A stretch of 64,000 bases of DNA from Crateriforma spongiae (GCF_012290005.1 NZ_JAAXMS010000009.1:186001-250000), one strand, 5' to 3'; positions 25,847 to 37,047 are shown, numbered from the stretch's first letter. The notes: generated from the letters alone by a model not told the origin. A program made the numbers and translations.

Positions 25847-27190
25847 ATGAAGCTGTTTCACCACGGGGCCCACCAAGGCGTGACCGGATCATGCCACCAG
25901 TTGTCTTGGGATGACGGACGTCACAGTCTGTTGGTTGACTGTGGGATCTTCCAAGGCGATGAAGCCCAGAAACACGGTGGACCAGAAATCGAGTTTCCGC
26001 TCGACGGCATCCAAAGTCTGTTGCTGACCCACGTTCACATTGATCACTGTGGACGGTTACCCCACTTGATGGCCGCGGGGTTCGAACAGCCGATTTATTG
26101 CAGCCCTCCATCGGCCAAGTTGTTGCCGCTGGTGATGGAGGACGCCATTCGGATCGGCTTCACCCGATCGGAACGTCTGATCGACCGATTCCTGGAAGCG
26201 GTCGACGCGTTGGTCCGCCCGCTGGATTATCACCAATGGCATCGCATCGAAGGCGGTGTGGAAATCCGTCTTCGTCCGGCGGGACATGTCCTGGGATCGA
26301 CGATTTTCGAAGTTCGTTTGCCCGACGGATCGTTGGTGGTCTTTTCCGGCGATCTGGGTGCGGGCACCAATCCATTGTTGAATCCGCCGACCAGTCCGCC
26401 GGAGGCCGACTTGCTGGTGTTGGAATCGACCTACGGCGATCGATTGCACCCGCGATCGGGCGATCGGCAAGCCGCATTGGAATCGATCCTGCGGAAAACG
26501 CTGCAAGACCATGGCGTGACGATCATCCCGGCATTCAGTCTGGGACGTACCCAAGCGCTGCTGTACGAGATGAACGGCATCTTTGAGCGGTTGCAATCCG
26601 AAGGCGGACAGTCGCTTTTGCACCGCGTCGATGTGTTGATCGATTCGCCTTTGGCGTCACGCTTCACCGCCCTATACGACGACCTGCAGGACTACTGGAG
26701 CGAAGAAGCCCAGCACTTGATGAAGACCGATGATCAACCACTGGTCTTCGAAAACTTGGTCAAGATCGGCGATCACGACGAACACCGGGACACGCTGAAT
26801 TACATCGCGCGCACCGAACTGCCCGCCATCGTCATCGCCGGCAGTGGCATGTGCACCGGCGGCAGGGTGGTCAACTATCTAAAACGTTTCTTGGACGATC
26901 CGCGAACAGATATCGTGTTCTGTGGTTACCAAGCCAGCGGAACACCGGGCCAACGGTTGCAGCGTGGTGCCCACTGGCTTCGGCTGGACGGTAAAAAGTA
27001 CCACGTCGCCGCAGACGTCCACCAATTAAGCGGCTACAGCGCCCACGCGGACCAAGCGGACCTGATCGAATTTGTGGACCATTTTGAATCCGCCCCCAAA
27101 CGTATTCGGTTGGTCCACGGGGATTACCAACCCAAACGCACCCTGGCCAAGAAGCTGACCGAGAAGGGATACCAGGTCGACGACTTTTAA
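25847..27190 (+). CDS. MBL-fold / beta-CASP metallo-hydrolase (RNA-type)
   Basis: 447 aa from ATG at 25847 (MKLFHHGAHQGVTGSCHQL). Metallo-beta-lactamase core: LTHVHIDHCGRLP (HxHxDH), GHVLGSTIFEVR and VVFSGDLGAG. The beta-CASP insert (about 225-400) has TYGDRLHP and PAFSLGRTQALLYE, and the C-terminal specificity part has AGSGMCTGGRVVNYL and LSGYSAHADQADLIEFV. This is the cleavage/polyadenylation-factor-like exonuclease family widespread in bacteria; it likely processes RNA, with Zn as cofactor. Independent of its neighbours as far as I can see. Confidence 0.9.
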   Translation: MKLFHHGAHQGVTGSCHQLSWDDGRHSLLVDCGIFQGDEAQKHGGPEIEFPLDGIQSLLLTHVHIDHCGRLPHLMAAGFEQPIYCSPPSAKLLPLVMEDAIRIGFTRSERLIDRFLEAVDALVRPLDYHQWHRIEGGVEIRLRPAGHVLGSTIFEVRLPDGSLVVFSGDLGAGTNPLLNPPTSPPEADLLVLESTYGDRLHPRSGDRQAALESILRKTLQDHGVTIIPAFSLGRTQALLYEMNGIFERLQSEGGQSLLHRVDVLIDSPLASRFTALYDDLQDYWSEEAQHLMKTDDQPLVFENLVKIGDHDEHRDTLNYIARTELPAIVIAGSGMCTGGRVVNYLKRFLDDPRTDIVFCGYQASGTPGQRLQRGAHWLRLDGKKYHVAADVHQLSGYSAHADQADLIEFVDHFESAPKRIRLVHGDYQPKRTLAKKLTEKGYQVDDF

Positions 27191-27235
27191 TCGTCGGCCA
27201 TCCCGCCGGCATATTATTCAGGATCTATCGCAGCC

Positions 27236-28534
27236 ATGAAAACTCATTACAACACCCTGATCATTGGCGGCGGGCTTGCCGGATTGTCTTGTGCCACACA
27301 CTTGGCAAATCATGGCGTCGACTTTTCAATTCTGGAAGCCAGCGAACGTCCCGGTGGTCGCGTCCGCACCGATGTGATCGACGGCTTCACGCTGGACCAC
27401 GGCTTTCAAGTCTTGTTGACTGCTTATCCGGCCTGTCGCGAACTGCTTGACTACGACGCGTTGCGGTTGCGCCCCTTTGAACCGGGGGCGCTCATTCGAC
27501 AACAAGGTCGGTTTGCGGTCCTGGGCGATCCTTGGCGACGCCCCACCCAAGCCATCGCGACATTGACCAACCCGGTGGGAACGTTGAGCGATAAAATACG
27601 GGTCGCGAAATTACGTTCGTCCAGCCGGCATGGCACTCTGGACGGCCTATACCAACGTCCGGCAACGGCCACGATCGATCGACTGAATCAGGCGGGTTTC
27701 AGCCAGTCGATGATCGATCAGTTTTTCCGACCGTTCTTGGGTGGCGTCTTTTTGGATGAAACCCTTCGAACGTCCAGCCGTATGCTGGAGTTCGTGTTTC
27801 GCATGTTTGCCGAGGGCGACATTGCGATTCCCGCCGAAGGCATGGCCGCGATCCCGCGTCAGCTGGCCGACCAACTGCCACAAGGTACGTTGCGGTTTTC
27901 GCACACGGTCGTCGACCTGGTGCGTCAGAACGGCGAATACCGGATCGGGTTGTCCGACGGTTCATCGTTGACGTCCGACCGGGTCGCCGTGGCGGTGGAA
28001 AGCAATGCCGCGGCGGCGCTACTGGGCGATGCGTCCATGGAAACGCCGTGGTCGGGTACCACGAACTATTACTTCACCACCGATCGGACACCCGATCCGA
28101 GAAAACTATTGATGCTCCGCGGCGACGAATCGGGTCCGATCCAAACGGCCGTCGTGATCAGCGATGTGGCACCGGAATACGCACCACCGGGGAAATCGTT
28201 GATCAGCGTATCGGTCGATTCGGCCGACATGGATCCCGAAACCGGCGACACCGAAACCACGGAGACCCAAGTTCGCAACCAATTGGCATCGTGGTTCGGT
28301 GATTCAGCATGCGGGTGGAATTGTCTGCACGTGTACCGAGTACCGTTCGGATTGCCCGTCACTGATCTGGATCCCGTGATTCAACCGGCGTCGGTTCGGC
28401 GACTTGGTGACGCCGACGTGCCCGCTGGAACGCTGGTTCGATGCGGCGACTACCTGGAAACGCCCAGCATCCAGGGTGCCATGAACAGCGGACTTCGCGC
28501 GGCGAAAGAATTGCTAAAAGAACCGCGCCCCTGA
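27236..28534 (+). CDS. FAD-dependent oxidoreductase, amine-oxidase / phytoene-desaturase-like
   Basis: 432 aa. Dinucleotide-binding start LIIGGGLAGLSCATHL, then FSILEASERPGGRVRTD, the FAD signature of the flavin amine oxidase fold (protoporphyrinogen oxidase, phytoene desaturase). A second FAD contact is near the C-terminus (IQGAMNSGLRAAKELL). No signal peptide. Substrate not deducible; carotenoid or porphyrin-like chemistry is one possibility. It lies 46 bases after the beta-CASP gene, same strand. Confidence 0.85.
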   Translation: MKTHYNTLIIGGGLAGLSCATHLANHGVDFSILEASERPGGRVRTDVIDGFTLDHGFQVLLTAYPACRELLDYDALRLRPFEPGALIRQQGRFAVLGDPWRRPTQAIATLTNPVGTLSDKIRVAKLRSSSRHGTLDGLYQRPATATIDRLNQAGFSQSMIDQFFRPFLGGVFLDETLRTSSRMLEFVFRMFAEGDIAIPAEGMAAIPRQLADQLPQGTLRFSHTVVDLVRQNGEYRIGLSDGSSLTSDRVAVAVESNAAAALLGDASMETPWSGTTNYYFTTDRTPDPRKLLMLRGDESGPIQTAVVISDVAPEYAPPGKSLISVSVDSADMDPETGDTETTETQVRNQLASWFGDSACGWNCLHVYRVPFGLPVTDLDPVIQPASVRRLGDADVPAGTLVRCGDYLETPSIQGAMNSGLRAAKELLKEPRP

Positions 28535-28625
28535 TCGCCTGGTACTTGGCCTAGACTGGTCGCTGACCATCGAAATCTCACCGATTCGGTCCCGTCGCCC
28601 GTCCTGATTTTATCCCGCCGTCGCG

Positions 28626-30083
28626 ATGTCATCGCCTGACCGATCAACGCCCGATCCTAAAAAAAACAACGATCGCCGCGGCTCGTTTGGTTTCGGCTGC
28701 CTGGGATGGTCGCTGATTCTGTTGACGGTTCTGCCGTTGTTGATCGCCGGTTCAATGGGGCTGTGGTGGAAGCGTCGACAAGCGTTGGCAAATCAAGCCG
28801 TCACAGACCGTCTGCAAACGCTTTCAGCGCAAGGCTTGCCGATCGACGCGATCAGCCTGCAGACGTATTACAACCGGTCGACGACAAACCACGGCCGTGA
28901 CCTTTGGCGGTCGATCAGAGACCAATTGAATTCGGAACCCTTTGCCACATCGCTCGGAAATGTCCTGATTGCGGTCGATGAGAAGGAAATTCCACTGCCG
29001 GGTAAGCCATACCCGGCCGACAAAGAAGTCCAACAATTCCTTGATGACAACGTTGAATTCTTCCGCAAGATCGATCAATGGTTGGATGCCGACACACACT
29101 TTCGAGTGGACGTCGATTTCCGGGATTTTGATACCGTCTTTGACCAGTTTGGCGATCAACGCAACCTGGCCCGAGTGCTACGTGTCAAAGCAAGACACGC
29201 GATTCACCATGGTGATTCGGTGTCCGCCCACCAGGCCCTTCGCAACGGGATCTTCTTCGCACGAAGCCAGGAAAAGTCGCCGTTGCTGATCAGCCATTTG
29301 GTGCGAATCGCGGTAGAATCGGTCGCAATGGACAGTATTGACATGGCACTGGAAGCCGACACGCTGGATCAGTCGCAGCTGTCGGATCTGTTGCAAGCGA
29401 TCGACGCATTGGATTCTTCCGCCGAATCGCTTCGGAACGCGATCATCGGCGAACGCGCCTTCGCGCTGGACAACTTCAATCGCGACGTCTTTGCCGACGA
29501 AAATCTGTTCTTTGACAAACCTGATCGCCTGCAACGAACACTAGGCGGCCACGCCACCGACAAGTTGTCGGCGATTGAATCGTTTGAACTGTGGCTTCGC
29601 GCGGTGTCCGACGATCTCGTCAAAGACGCTCCATTGCTTCTGGACATCGCCGATCAACAGTCTCAATCGCTACAGCAATTGAACGTCTTTCAGCAAGCCG
29701 AACGATGCGTATCGGCAACGTTGACACCCCCGATCCAGATGTCGGTGTTGGCATTTCTTCGAAACGAACATCAACGTCGACTCGTTCGTACCGCGATCGC
29801 GGCGAGACTGTATCGCCATCAAGAAAGTCGCTGGCCGCAAACCGTTGACGAACTTCAGCGAGTCGGCCTGGACGCGAAATCAGTACATCCCAGTGGCGAC
29901 CGGCCCTTCGGCATTCATGAACAAGCCGACGGTACGCTGTTGGTTTGGGGATTTGATCCGACCACGGACTACTCAGCATTCAGTGAACTCGCCCCGACAC
30001 CAACCGAACCGCCCAACCTGACCCTGAACCCGGACCGAGACATGGTGATTCGGATCTCCACGAAACCCCAGGAAAACGAATGA
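28626..30083 (+). CDS. Membrane-anchored hypothetical protein (paralogue A)
   Basis: 485 aa. One N-terminal membrane anchor (FGCLGWSLILLTVLPLLIAG, about 22-42), then a soluble helical domain. Diagnostic stretch LSAQGLPIDAISLQTYY near residue 68. Near the C-terminus YRHQESRWPQTVDELQRV resembles the pseudopilin-like C-terminal element of many planctomycete proteins. The next gene is its tandem paralogue and overlaps by four bases (ATGA). Function unknown. Predicted facing the periplasm. Confidence 0.75.
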   Translation: MSSPDRSTPDPKKNNDRRGSFGFGCLGWSLILLTVLPLLIAGSMGLWWKRRQALANQAVTDRLQTLSAQGLPIDAISLQTYYNRSTTNHGRDLWRSIRDQLNSEPFATSLGNVLIAVDEKEIPLPGKPYPADKEVQQFLDDNVEFFRKIDQWLDADTHFRVDVDFRDFDTVFDQFGDQRNLARVLRVKARHAIHHGDSVSAHQALRNGIFFARSQEKSPLLISHLVRIAVESVAMDSIDMALEADTLDQSQLSDLLQAIDALDSSAESLRNAIIGERAFALDNFNRDVFADENLFFDKPDRLQRTLGGHATDKLSAIESFELWLRAVSDDLVKDAPLLLDIADQQSQSLQQLNVFQQAERCVSATLTPPIQMSVLAFLRNEHQRRLVRTAIAARLYRHQESRWPQTVDELQRVGLDAKSVHPSGDRPFGIHEQADGTLLVWGFDPTTDYSAFSELAPTPTEPPNLTLNPDRDMVIRISTKPQENE

Positions 30084-31450
30084 GTGAGAAACGCGAGAGC
30101 AGGGGATTGTCGTGCATGGCGAAACTGATGATTGCGGTTTTCGTCGCGCCACTGGTTCTGGTTTTGATCGTGGTGACTTGGTGGTTGGGTCGAAACTCCT
30201 TCGCCCAAGGCCGACTGGATGACGCACTGGCAACGCTGGCCGCCGATGGCCAGCCCATCGACATCACCAGTCATCAGCAGTACTACGCCAGCCATTCCAG
30301 TGACGCCCTGTCGAATCGCTGGACCGCACTGACATCCCACGTCGAAACGCCCGAGTTTTTACAAGCCGCGCGTGGAATGCCGGTCCTGGGCGGTGCAGAC
30401 GACGTTCCGTCGGCCGGTTCCGATTGGCAAGACGAATCGACGGTGCGTGACTTTTTGCAATCTCAGAAATCGGTGTTCGACGAACTGGCAATCCTGGCGG
30501 CATCACCGGGTGCGGTTCGCTATCCGATCGCATTCAACAACGCCAACGCGCGATTGCAACACCAGCAAGCATGTCGGGCATTGGCCCGTTTGTTAACGCT
30601 GCGGCACCGTGTGGCGATGCGTGATGGCGACGGCGCCGAAGCGACCGAATCAACCACGCAAACCTTGGCCGTCGCCAGGTCACTGCAAGGGACACCGGAC
30701 GTGATCACCCAGCTGATCCGCATCGCCATCCTGCAAATCAGCCTTCAACAGATCCGCATCGGTTTGGACCACGACGCTTACAACGTATCGCAGTTGAACC
30801 AACTGCTGAAAGAAGTCGACCGCCGCGGAGATCCGCTGGACGAACTGCGACTGGCATTGATCGGCGAACGCAGCATGATGCTGACCAACCTGCGAAACCT
30901 TCCCGGCGGTGTTGGCTTGGGAAAACGCCCCTTCGACGCATTGGCCACGTTGGAATTGTTCGAAAAAACTTTGGGGCAAATCGGTGGCAACATTCACACC
31001 ACCGACGAAAAGATCCAGCAGCTATCGACGCAGTTGGATTCGGAGTACGCCCAAGCCGGCTGGCTGTCCAAGATGGATCGTGCCTTGACCGAAATGTCAC
31101 GGCCCAGCTTGGTTGCGATCAGCAAGGCATTCGCCAGATCCGAAACCACAGCCGCGGTGGTTTCAGCCGGCCTGCAGATCCAACGATCCGCGGCCCAACG
31201 CGGATCATGGCCGTCGCCCGGTGAATTCGAACAAATTATCGCACCGGAGGGATCCAGCATCCGTCATTCGTTGCCATTGCGATATCGCGTGGACGGTGAA
31301 TCCAGCGCCCTCATTTGGCTGGAACCGATGCAACGTCCCGACCAAATGACGGAGGGACTACAAGACGCAGATCCCCTGGAGAATCCGAGGGCCTACGAAG
31401 ACGCTTGGTGGGTCGTTCGTGTCAAACGGCCAACCCTGGCAAAGGATTAA
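30080..31450 (+). CDS. Membrane-anchored hypothetical protein (paralogue B)
   Basis: 456 aa. Membrane anchor LMIAVFVAPLVLVLIVVTWW (about 16-35), followed by a domain of the same architecture as the upstream gene: LAADGQPIDITSHQQYY near residue 54 mirrors LSAQGLPIDAISLQTYY of paralogue A, and RGSWPSPGEFEQI near the C-terminus mirrors SRWPQTVDELQRV. The two ORFs overlap ATGA, so they are co-translated, implying a tandem duplication that has diverged. Function unknown. The stop codon overlaps convergently with the export gene. Confidence 0.75.
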   Translation: MSEKRESRGLSCMAKLMIAVFVAPLVLVLIVVTWWLGRNSFAQGRLDDALATLAADGQPIDITSHQQYYASHSSDALSNRWTALTSHVETPEFLQAARGMPVLGGADDVPSAGSDWQDESTVRDFLQSQKSVFDELAILAASPGAVRYPIAFNNANARLQHQQACRALARLLTLRHRVAMRDGDGAEATESTTQTLAVARSLQGTPDVITQLIRIAILQISLQQIRIGLDHDAYNVSQLNQLLKEVDRRGDPLDELRLALIGERSMMLTNLRNLPGGVGLGKRPFDALATLELFEKTLGQIGGNIHTTDEKIQQLSTQLDSEYAQAGWLSKMDRALTEMSRPSLVAISKAFARSETTAAVVSAGLQIQRSAAQRGSWPSPGEFEQIIAPEGSSIRHSLPLRYRVDGESSALIWLEPMQRPDQMTEGLQDADPLENPRAYEDAWWVVRVKRPTLAKD

Positions 31451-32832
31451 TTGCTGTCATCCAGGTCGATGGAAAACCCTTGGAATGGGACAATGCCGTA
31501 GATGCCTTCGGTGAAAACCAGACGCACAAAGTTATCGAACAGTCGGATCGGCATGCTGGGCAGGATGATCACGTCACCGTCTTGGACCCAAATCTCATCG
31601 TGTGGCAGCGCAGATTTGCCCAGAATGGCCCCACGCAAATCCAACATGGTCGATATCAGTTCCCAGTTTTCACCGCGTCGGAAAATGACGATCTGACGAA
31701 GGTTGGCACCGGGAACGTGACCGCCGGCCATCGCGATCGCGCCCAACACCGTGGTCGGCTGGTCGATGGTGAATCGTCCCGGCGTGACCGCTTCGCCCAG
31801 CACATAGATGTAGTGTGGCGCCTGTTGCTGCAGTGCCGGTTCGACTTCGATCCCACCCACTGACGAAGCGTACCGCAGATTGATTTCGCGTTTTAGTTCT
31901 TCCAAGGTCAGGCCTTGTGCCTGAACACTGCCGATGCCGGGCAAGCGAATTTCGCCTTGGGGGGTGACGGTTTGGTTGACGAACTGCGCCGTGAATCCAC
32001 CGGTACCGCTGATCGCATCTCGGATGCGTTTGGAGGCAGTCGCCGTGGAAACCGGCGTCACGTCAATCGCTGGATCCGCATACAGTTTGGAATATTTGTC
32101 ATTCAGTGATTCACGCAGTTGGTCAATCGTCTGCCCCGCAGCGTGAACGGTTCCAATGAACCGCAGCGTGATCGTACCATCCGGCTGGATTTCGATTCCG
32201 TTCTCCAGCGTTCCCCGAGTCAGCGCTTCATCGGCCTCCGATTCAATCAACAGTTCGTCACCAACGCTCAATCGATACTCAGTGGCCGTTTGGTGGTCGC
32301 TTAACAAATACGTCAACTGAATCACGTCACCGGGGCGCAAGCGGTACTGATAGACGTGCGGTGTTCGGGACGGACCGGCGTATCCGCCTTGTCGATACAG
32401 ATCAAACGGCGATGTGTACGGACACTGCCAACACTGACTTTGGGCACACTGATCCGTGCAGATGCCCTGGTGATGGGCGAACTGATCAAAGCCTTCGCGA
32501 CCATCGCGGTCGACGCAAACACGGCATCCCACCCCGGCACATGACGCGCATGTGGACGGTGCGACCATCGGCATCGCGGCGACGGCATACGGCGCCGGTC
32601 GGTGATGTGACAGCCCGACTTCGCCGATCGGCCCGGCATGTTTGCCGAACTCATTCCCAGCAGGCAAACGCATCGTGGGCATGGACCGTTGACCGCTGAC
32701 CGATGAATTGGGCGGTAACAACGTCTGCGACCAAGCACAATCGCCATGCATCAATCCACCCAACATGGCGACGGCCAAAGCCAAAGTCGCGATTGGGGCG
32801 GTGATCGGTCGTGCAGCGCGGTGTTGGGTCAT
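31447..32832 (-). CDS. Polysaccharide biosynthesis/export protein (Wza-like, OPX)
   Basis: 461 aa from ATG at 32832, giving the signal peptide MTQHRAARPITAPIATLALA to about residue 37; upstream frame extension overlaps the helical protein gene. Residues 60-130 are Cys/Pro/Tyr rich. Then the export-domain start RLRPGDVIQLTYLLSD, a second copy-like SVGDELLIESEAD, IQPDGTITLRFIGTVHAAG and the SLBB-type segment YIYVLGEAVTPGRFTID, LGAIAMAGG and VIILPSMPIRLF. Wza-type proteins form the outer-membrane pore of capsule/EPS export. The Cys-rich spacer is unusual. Just downstream of a secreted helical protein gene; likely same operon. Confidence 0.85.
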   Translation of the reverse strand: MTQHRAARPITAPIATLALAVAMLGGLMHGDCAWSQTLLPPNSSVSGQRSMPTMRLPAGNEFGKHAGPIGEVGLSHHRPAPYAVAAMPMVAPSTCASCAGVGCRVCVDRDGREGFDQFAHHQGICTDQCAQSQCWQCPYTSPFDLYRQGGYAGPSRTPHVYQYRLRPGDVIQLTYLLSDHQTATEYRLSVGDELLIESEADEALTRGTLENGIEIQPDGTITLRFIGTVHAAGQTIDQLRESLNDKYSKLYADPAIDVTPVSTATASKRIRDAISGTGGFTAQFVNQTVTPQGEIRLPGIGSVQAQGLTLEELKREINLRYASSVGGIEVEPALQQQAPHYIYVLGEAVTPGRFTIDQPTTVLGAIAMAGGHVPGANLRQIVIFRRGENWELISTMLDLRGAILGKSALPHDEIWVQDGDVIILPSMPIRLFDNFVRLVFTEGIYGIVPFQGFSIDLDDSN

Positions 32833-32875
32833 CGTTGATGCCTGACGGAAAGCCAGAGTCCATGAATCCAAAGGT

Positions 32876-34045
32876 TTATCGTCGCCAGAATTGGTACCAC
32901 GCCGGTGTCGGCGTTGCTTCGGATGGCGGACCGGGGCGTGTGGCAATCTGTGTCGGTGGGCTAACCGACGGCCCGCGCCTAGCACTCGTTTGAGCGAAGG
33001 CCTGTGGGCTGAGTTGTACGACGGGAAAGTCGCTGGGCAGCCGAGTGTCTTGCAAACTGCGGTGACAAGCTTGCACTAACGGTGCATGACCAATCGTGCC
33101 CGCCGCCGTCATCAACAGTTCAGTGGTCTGGCGTGTGGGAGCAAGCTGATTGCTCATCAACAGCGATTCGATCGCCTGAGGCACCATTCCCTGCTTCAGT
33201 AACGAAGCCCCCAGATCGCGGCGTGCGATCGCGCTTTGTGGTGATGCCATCACCGCGGCTTTTTGAAACGTGATGGCCACTCGAGCGTTGAAGTGGCGGT
33301 TTCCTTCATCGCGGCGATTGCGGATTCGCGCCAACACCAGCAAGGCATCGCCCGCTTCTGGGGAATTGCCGCAAGCAGCGATCAGATTGCGTTCCGCTTC
33401 AGCCAGGTAAGCCTTGGTGGCTTGATCCGCGGTCAGCGACGTTGCCGGACGATCTTTCAAAGTCACGGTCTGGTGAGCTTCGATCATTCGCGCGATCGCA
33501 TCCGCATCGATGCCATCAAAGCGACCGCCAAAGTCTTCCGCCTCGCGAACCGCATCAACGGCACGGTTCAACTGTCGGCTATGAATCGTCGTGTCTTCAG
33601 CCGCGTCGCGCGAAGCCACCCATTGCTGCAGCGCCGACCATGCCTGATGCTCGGCTGTGAAGACGGAGCCACGTTGCAGTGAAGCCGCGGCATCGTAAAG
33701 GGATTGAACGGATTGGCTGCGCAATCGAATCGCATCGGGATCGCGCCATTTCGGGTCGGCCGACTCCAATACGTCGGCACCGCCAGGGTCAAGCGTGGGC
33801 AGGCGCCTGGGTTCAGGCTTGGCTTGGCGAGCCGCAACCGTGGTGGAAAGCGAAGGCGGCGTGGGCGGTGGCAAGAAGATCGGTGACGACGCCGTAGCCG
33901 TTTCACCGGTGGCGGGCAGCCGAACACACTGTTGCTGTGCGAACGCGGAACTGCCGGCGGCGACGCACGACAGGCTTAATAGGGCGATCCAGACCCGCCG
34001 ACTTTTTGTCGCACGTCGACAACGATCACTTCGTCGTACTTCCAT
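32876..34045 (-). CDS. Secreted TPR-like helical protein, export partner candidate
   Basis: 389 aa. Signal peptide with basic start (MEVRRSDRCRRATKSRRVW) and hydrophobic core ending near AFA (residue about 36). The mature part is Pro-rich, then helix-repeat-like: LYDAAASLQRGSVFTAEHQA, YLAEAERNLIAACG, ALLVLARIRNRRDEG, IARRDLGASLLKQGM. This resembles TPR/HAT repeats. It lies 43 bases upstream of the Wza-like gene on the same strand, so an accessory in polysaccharide export is likely by position. No known family named. Confidence 0.7.
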   Translation of the reverse strand: MEVRRSDRCRRATKSRRVWIALLSLSCVAAGSSAFAQQQCVRLPATGETATASSPIFLPPPTPPSLSTTVAARQAKPEPRRLPTLDPGGADVLESADPKWRDPDAIRLRSQSVQSLYDAAASLQRGSVFTAEHQAWSALQQWVASRDAAEDTTIHSRQLNRAVDAVREAEDFGGRFDGIDADAIARMIEAHQTVTLKDRPATSLTADQATKAYLAEAERNLIAACGNSPEAGDALLVLARIRNRRDEGNRHFNARVAITFQKAAVMASPQSAIARRDLGASLLKQGMVPQAIESLLMSNQLAPTRQTTELLMTAAGTIGHAPLVQACHRSLQDTRLPSDFPVVQLSPQAFAQTSARRGPSVSPPTQIATRPGPPSEATPTPAWYQFWRR

Positions 34046-34270
34046 GACAGTGGCGGCTCACGATGATCCCTCTTGGCGGCCCGGCATGCGTCCTTGCACA
34101 CCGAAGACAACCGATCCATCGTGCTTCAATCGACTGAACAGGCGAATTCCGTTGACGGGAATGCGGTCGGTGGTCGACGGAAACCCGCCGTGCCCCTGCG
34201 ACAGACCGAACAACCGGCGACATGTCGGCATTCGTCACGCCGGTCACAGGGGTGACAACCGGGTTAATCG

Positions 34271-35767
34271 TTAAAGTTCACGTACGCGAATGTCGCGCCA
34301 GCGGACTTCGTACGGGCCGGTACCCTTCTTGATGCCGTGGACCTGCAATCCGATGAAGCCTTCGCGTCGCGATTCCGCATCGCGCAGATCTTCGACCATC
34401 GTGCCGTTGATCCACGTTTGAATCCGATCGCCTTTGGCGCGGATCACGTATCGGTTCCACTGATCGTTCTTGTAGGCGTCTTTGGTGTCCTGGTTCGGGC
34501 TCAGCCACCCACGCCCGGTCGCTTCCCCATAGACGTATCCCGATTCGCCGGGAGCCGTTTCAATTTCCACCTGGGGACCATACACGCGGCCGGTATCTTC
34601 TTTGGTTCCGGAACGAATCTGCACACCGCTGTTCAATCCCGGGTCGACCATGACTTCGAAAGTCAATTCGAAATCACCATAGGACTTCTCGGTACACAGG
34701 AAGCTGTTCGGGCTTCCTTCGGCGGTCTTTCCGACGACCACACCATCCTCGATACGATACGTGGCGGTGCCATTCTTTTGAGTCCAGCCGGTCGTGTCTT
34801 TGCCGTTGAAGATCGTGACCCAACCTTCGCCATCGATCGCCGGTGCCTCTTCTGTGCTGTCCGCCGCATCGGTTTTGACCAGCACCACGGCTTCATCAGC
34901 GCTCAACACCTTCGCGTCGACGATATCGTCGGACACCTGACCGGTTGCCGCCCATTCGGTACCACGCAGCAACGTGACTTGAAACGCTGCACCCGACATC
35001 GCGGTCAAATCGTGTCCCAACGTCGTATGGAACACGCGTCCGTTGCCGTAGTGAATCGTCATCAGAACCGGCTCATGCAATCCTGTGCCGCCCGTCGATG
35101 GGTCCTGTTGCGCGGTGGCCAAAATATGCATGTTTTCCGCCGGACCACGCAGCTTCGAATAAAGTTCATCATCGGTTTGCAAAAACGATGACGGCAAGCC
35201 ACGTGTGATCGGGTGGTCCATGTCACGGCAAATCACCAAGAACGGCACTCGCTTGCCATGCGCACCACCTTTCCCGGGTGACAGATCACGAACGAAGCGT
35301 TGCTGTTGATCGTTCCACCGCACGTAGGGTCCCGATTTTTCGTTGCGTCCGCCCCAGCCGCCCAGTCCGATCATCCGGTTGTACTCGGGCCATTGCGGGA
35401 AAGCATTATCGGCGGCATGAACGCTGACGAATCCACCACCGCTGGCGATGTACTTTTCAAAAGCTTGTTGGGTCTGTTCCGTCCACGCCAATCCGTTGTA
35501 GTTGGAAACAAAGACGTCAAACTTGTCGAAGTCGGGTCGAAACTGACGCATCGCCTTTTCGTCTTGTGGCGCGGTCATGACGGTGACTTCGAAACGACCG
35601 CTGCCTTCCAAGATCGCCGTCAGTTCGGGAGTCGTCTTTTGCCAATCGTGATACGGGTTGAACCCGTCGATGATCAACACTTTCAACGGCGATGCAGCTG
35701 CCGCGAAACTAAAAATACTGAATCCAAACGTGGCGGCGACCGCCAAGATTAATCGTGCGAGCATCAC
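34271..35767 (-). CDS. Secreted ThuA-like plus DUF1080 (3-keto-disaccharide hydrolase-type) protein
   Basis: 498 aa. Signal peptide MMLARLILAVAATFGFSIFS to about residue 25. ThuA-like domain (about 28-260): LKVLIIDGFNPYHDW, VFVSNYNGLAW, GGGFVSVHAADNAFPQW and TIHYGNGRVFHTTLGHD. DUF1080 domain (about 305-498): GWVTIFNGKDTTGW, FELTFEVMVDPGLNSGVQIR, and the end EVRWRDIRVREL. DUF1080 proteins belong to a 3-keto-glycoside hydrolase family, and ThuA modules handle sugars; together they suggest periplasmic sugar catabolism. Divergent from hemB. Confidence 0.88.
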   Translation of the reverse strand: MMLARLILAVAATFGFSIFSFAAAASPLKVLIIDGFNPYHDWQKTTPELTAILEGSGRFEVTVMTAPQDEKAMRQFRPDFDKFDVFVSNYNGLAWTEQTQQAFEKYIASGGGFVSVHAADNAFPQWPEYNRMIGLGGWGGRNEKSGPYVRWNDQQQRFVRDLSPGKGGAHGKRVPFLVICRDMDHPITRGLPSSFLQTDDELYSKLRGPAENMHILATAQQDPSTGGTGLHEPVLMTIHYGNGRVFHTTLGHDLTAMSGAAFQVTLLRGTEWAATGQVSDDIVDAKVLSADEAVVLVKTDAADSTEEAPAIDGEGWVTIFNGKDTTGWTQKNGTATYRIEDGVVVGKTAEGSPNSFLCTEKSYGDFELTFEVMVDPGLNSGVQIRSGTKEDTGRVYGPQVEIETAPGESGYVYGEATGRGWLSPNQDTKDAYKNDQWNRYVIRAKGDRIQTWINGTMVEDLRDAESRREGFIGLQVHGIKKGTGPYEVRWRDIRVREL

Positions 35768-35997
35768 TGTCCTTCTTCGCAGTTACCCATGGGTCAATGT
35801 TCGTTCGGGCGGCCACTTGTTTGGGTCGCCCCATTCAATCGCCCAGTTTAGCACTCTCGATGCCCGGGCATTGCATGGCCTCGGTATTGCAACCGCGACG
35901 CTGCGACAGCTTGGCTCCTTCCGCGGCCGAATCGGTTTTCCGAAAGATGGGCATTCTGATGCCGGGCTAACGACCCGCCGCCGGACTATTACGATGA

Positions 35998-37035
<1,038 letters not shown>

Positions 37036-37047
37036 ACTCACACCAAA

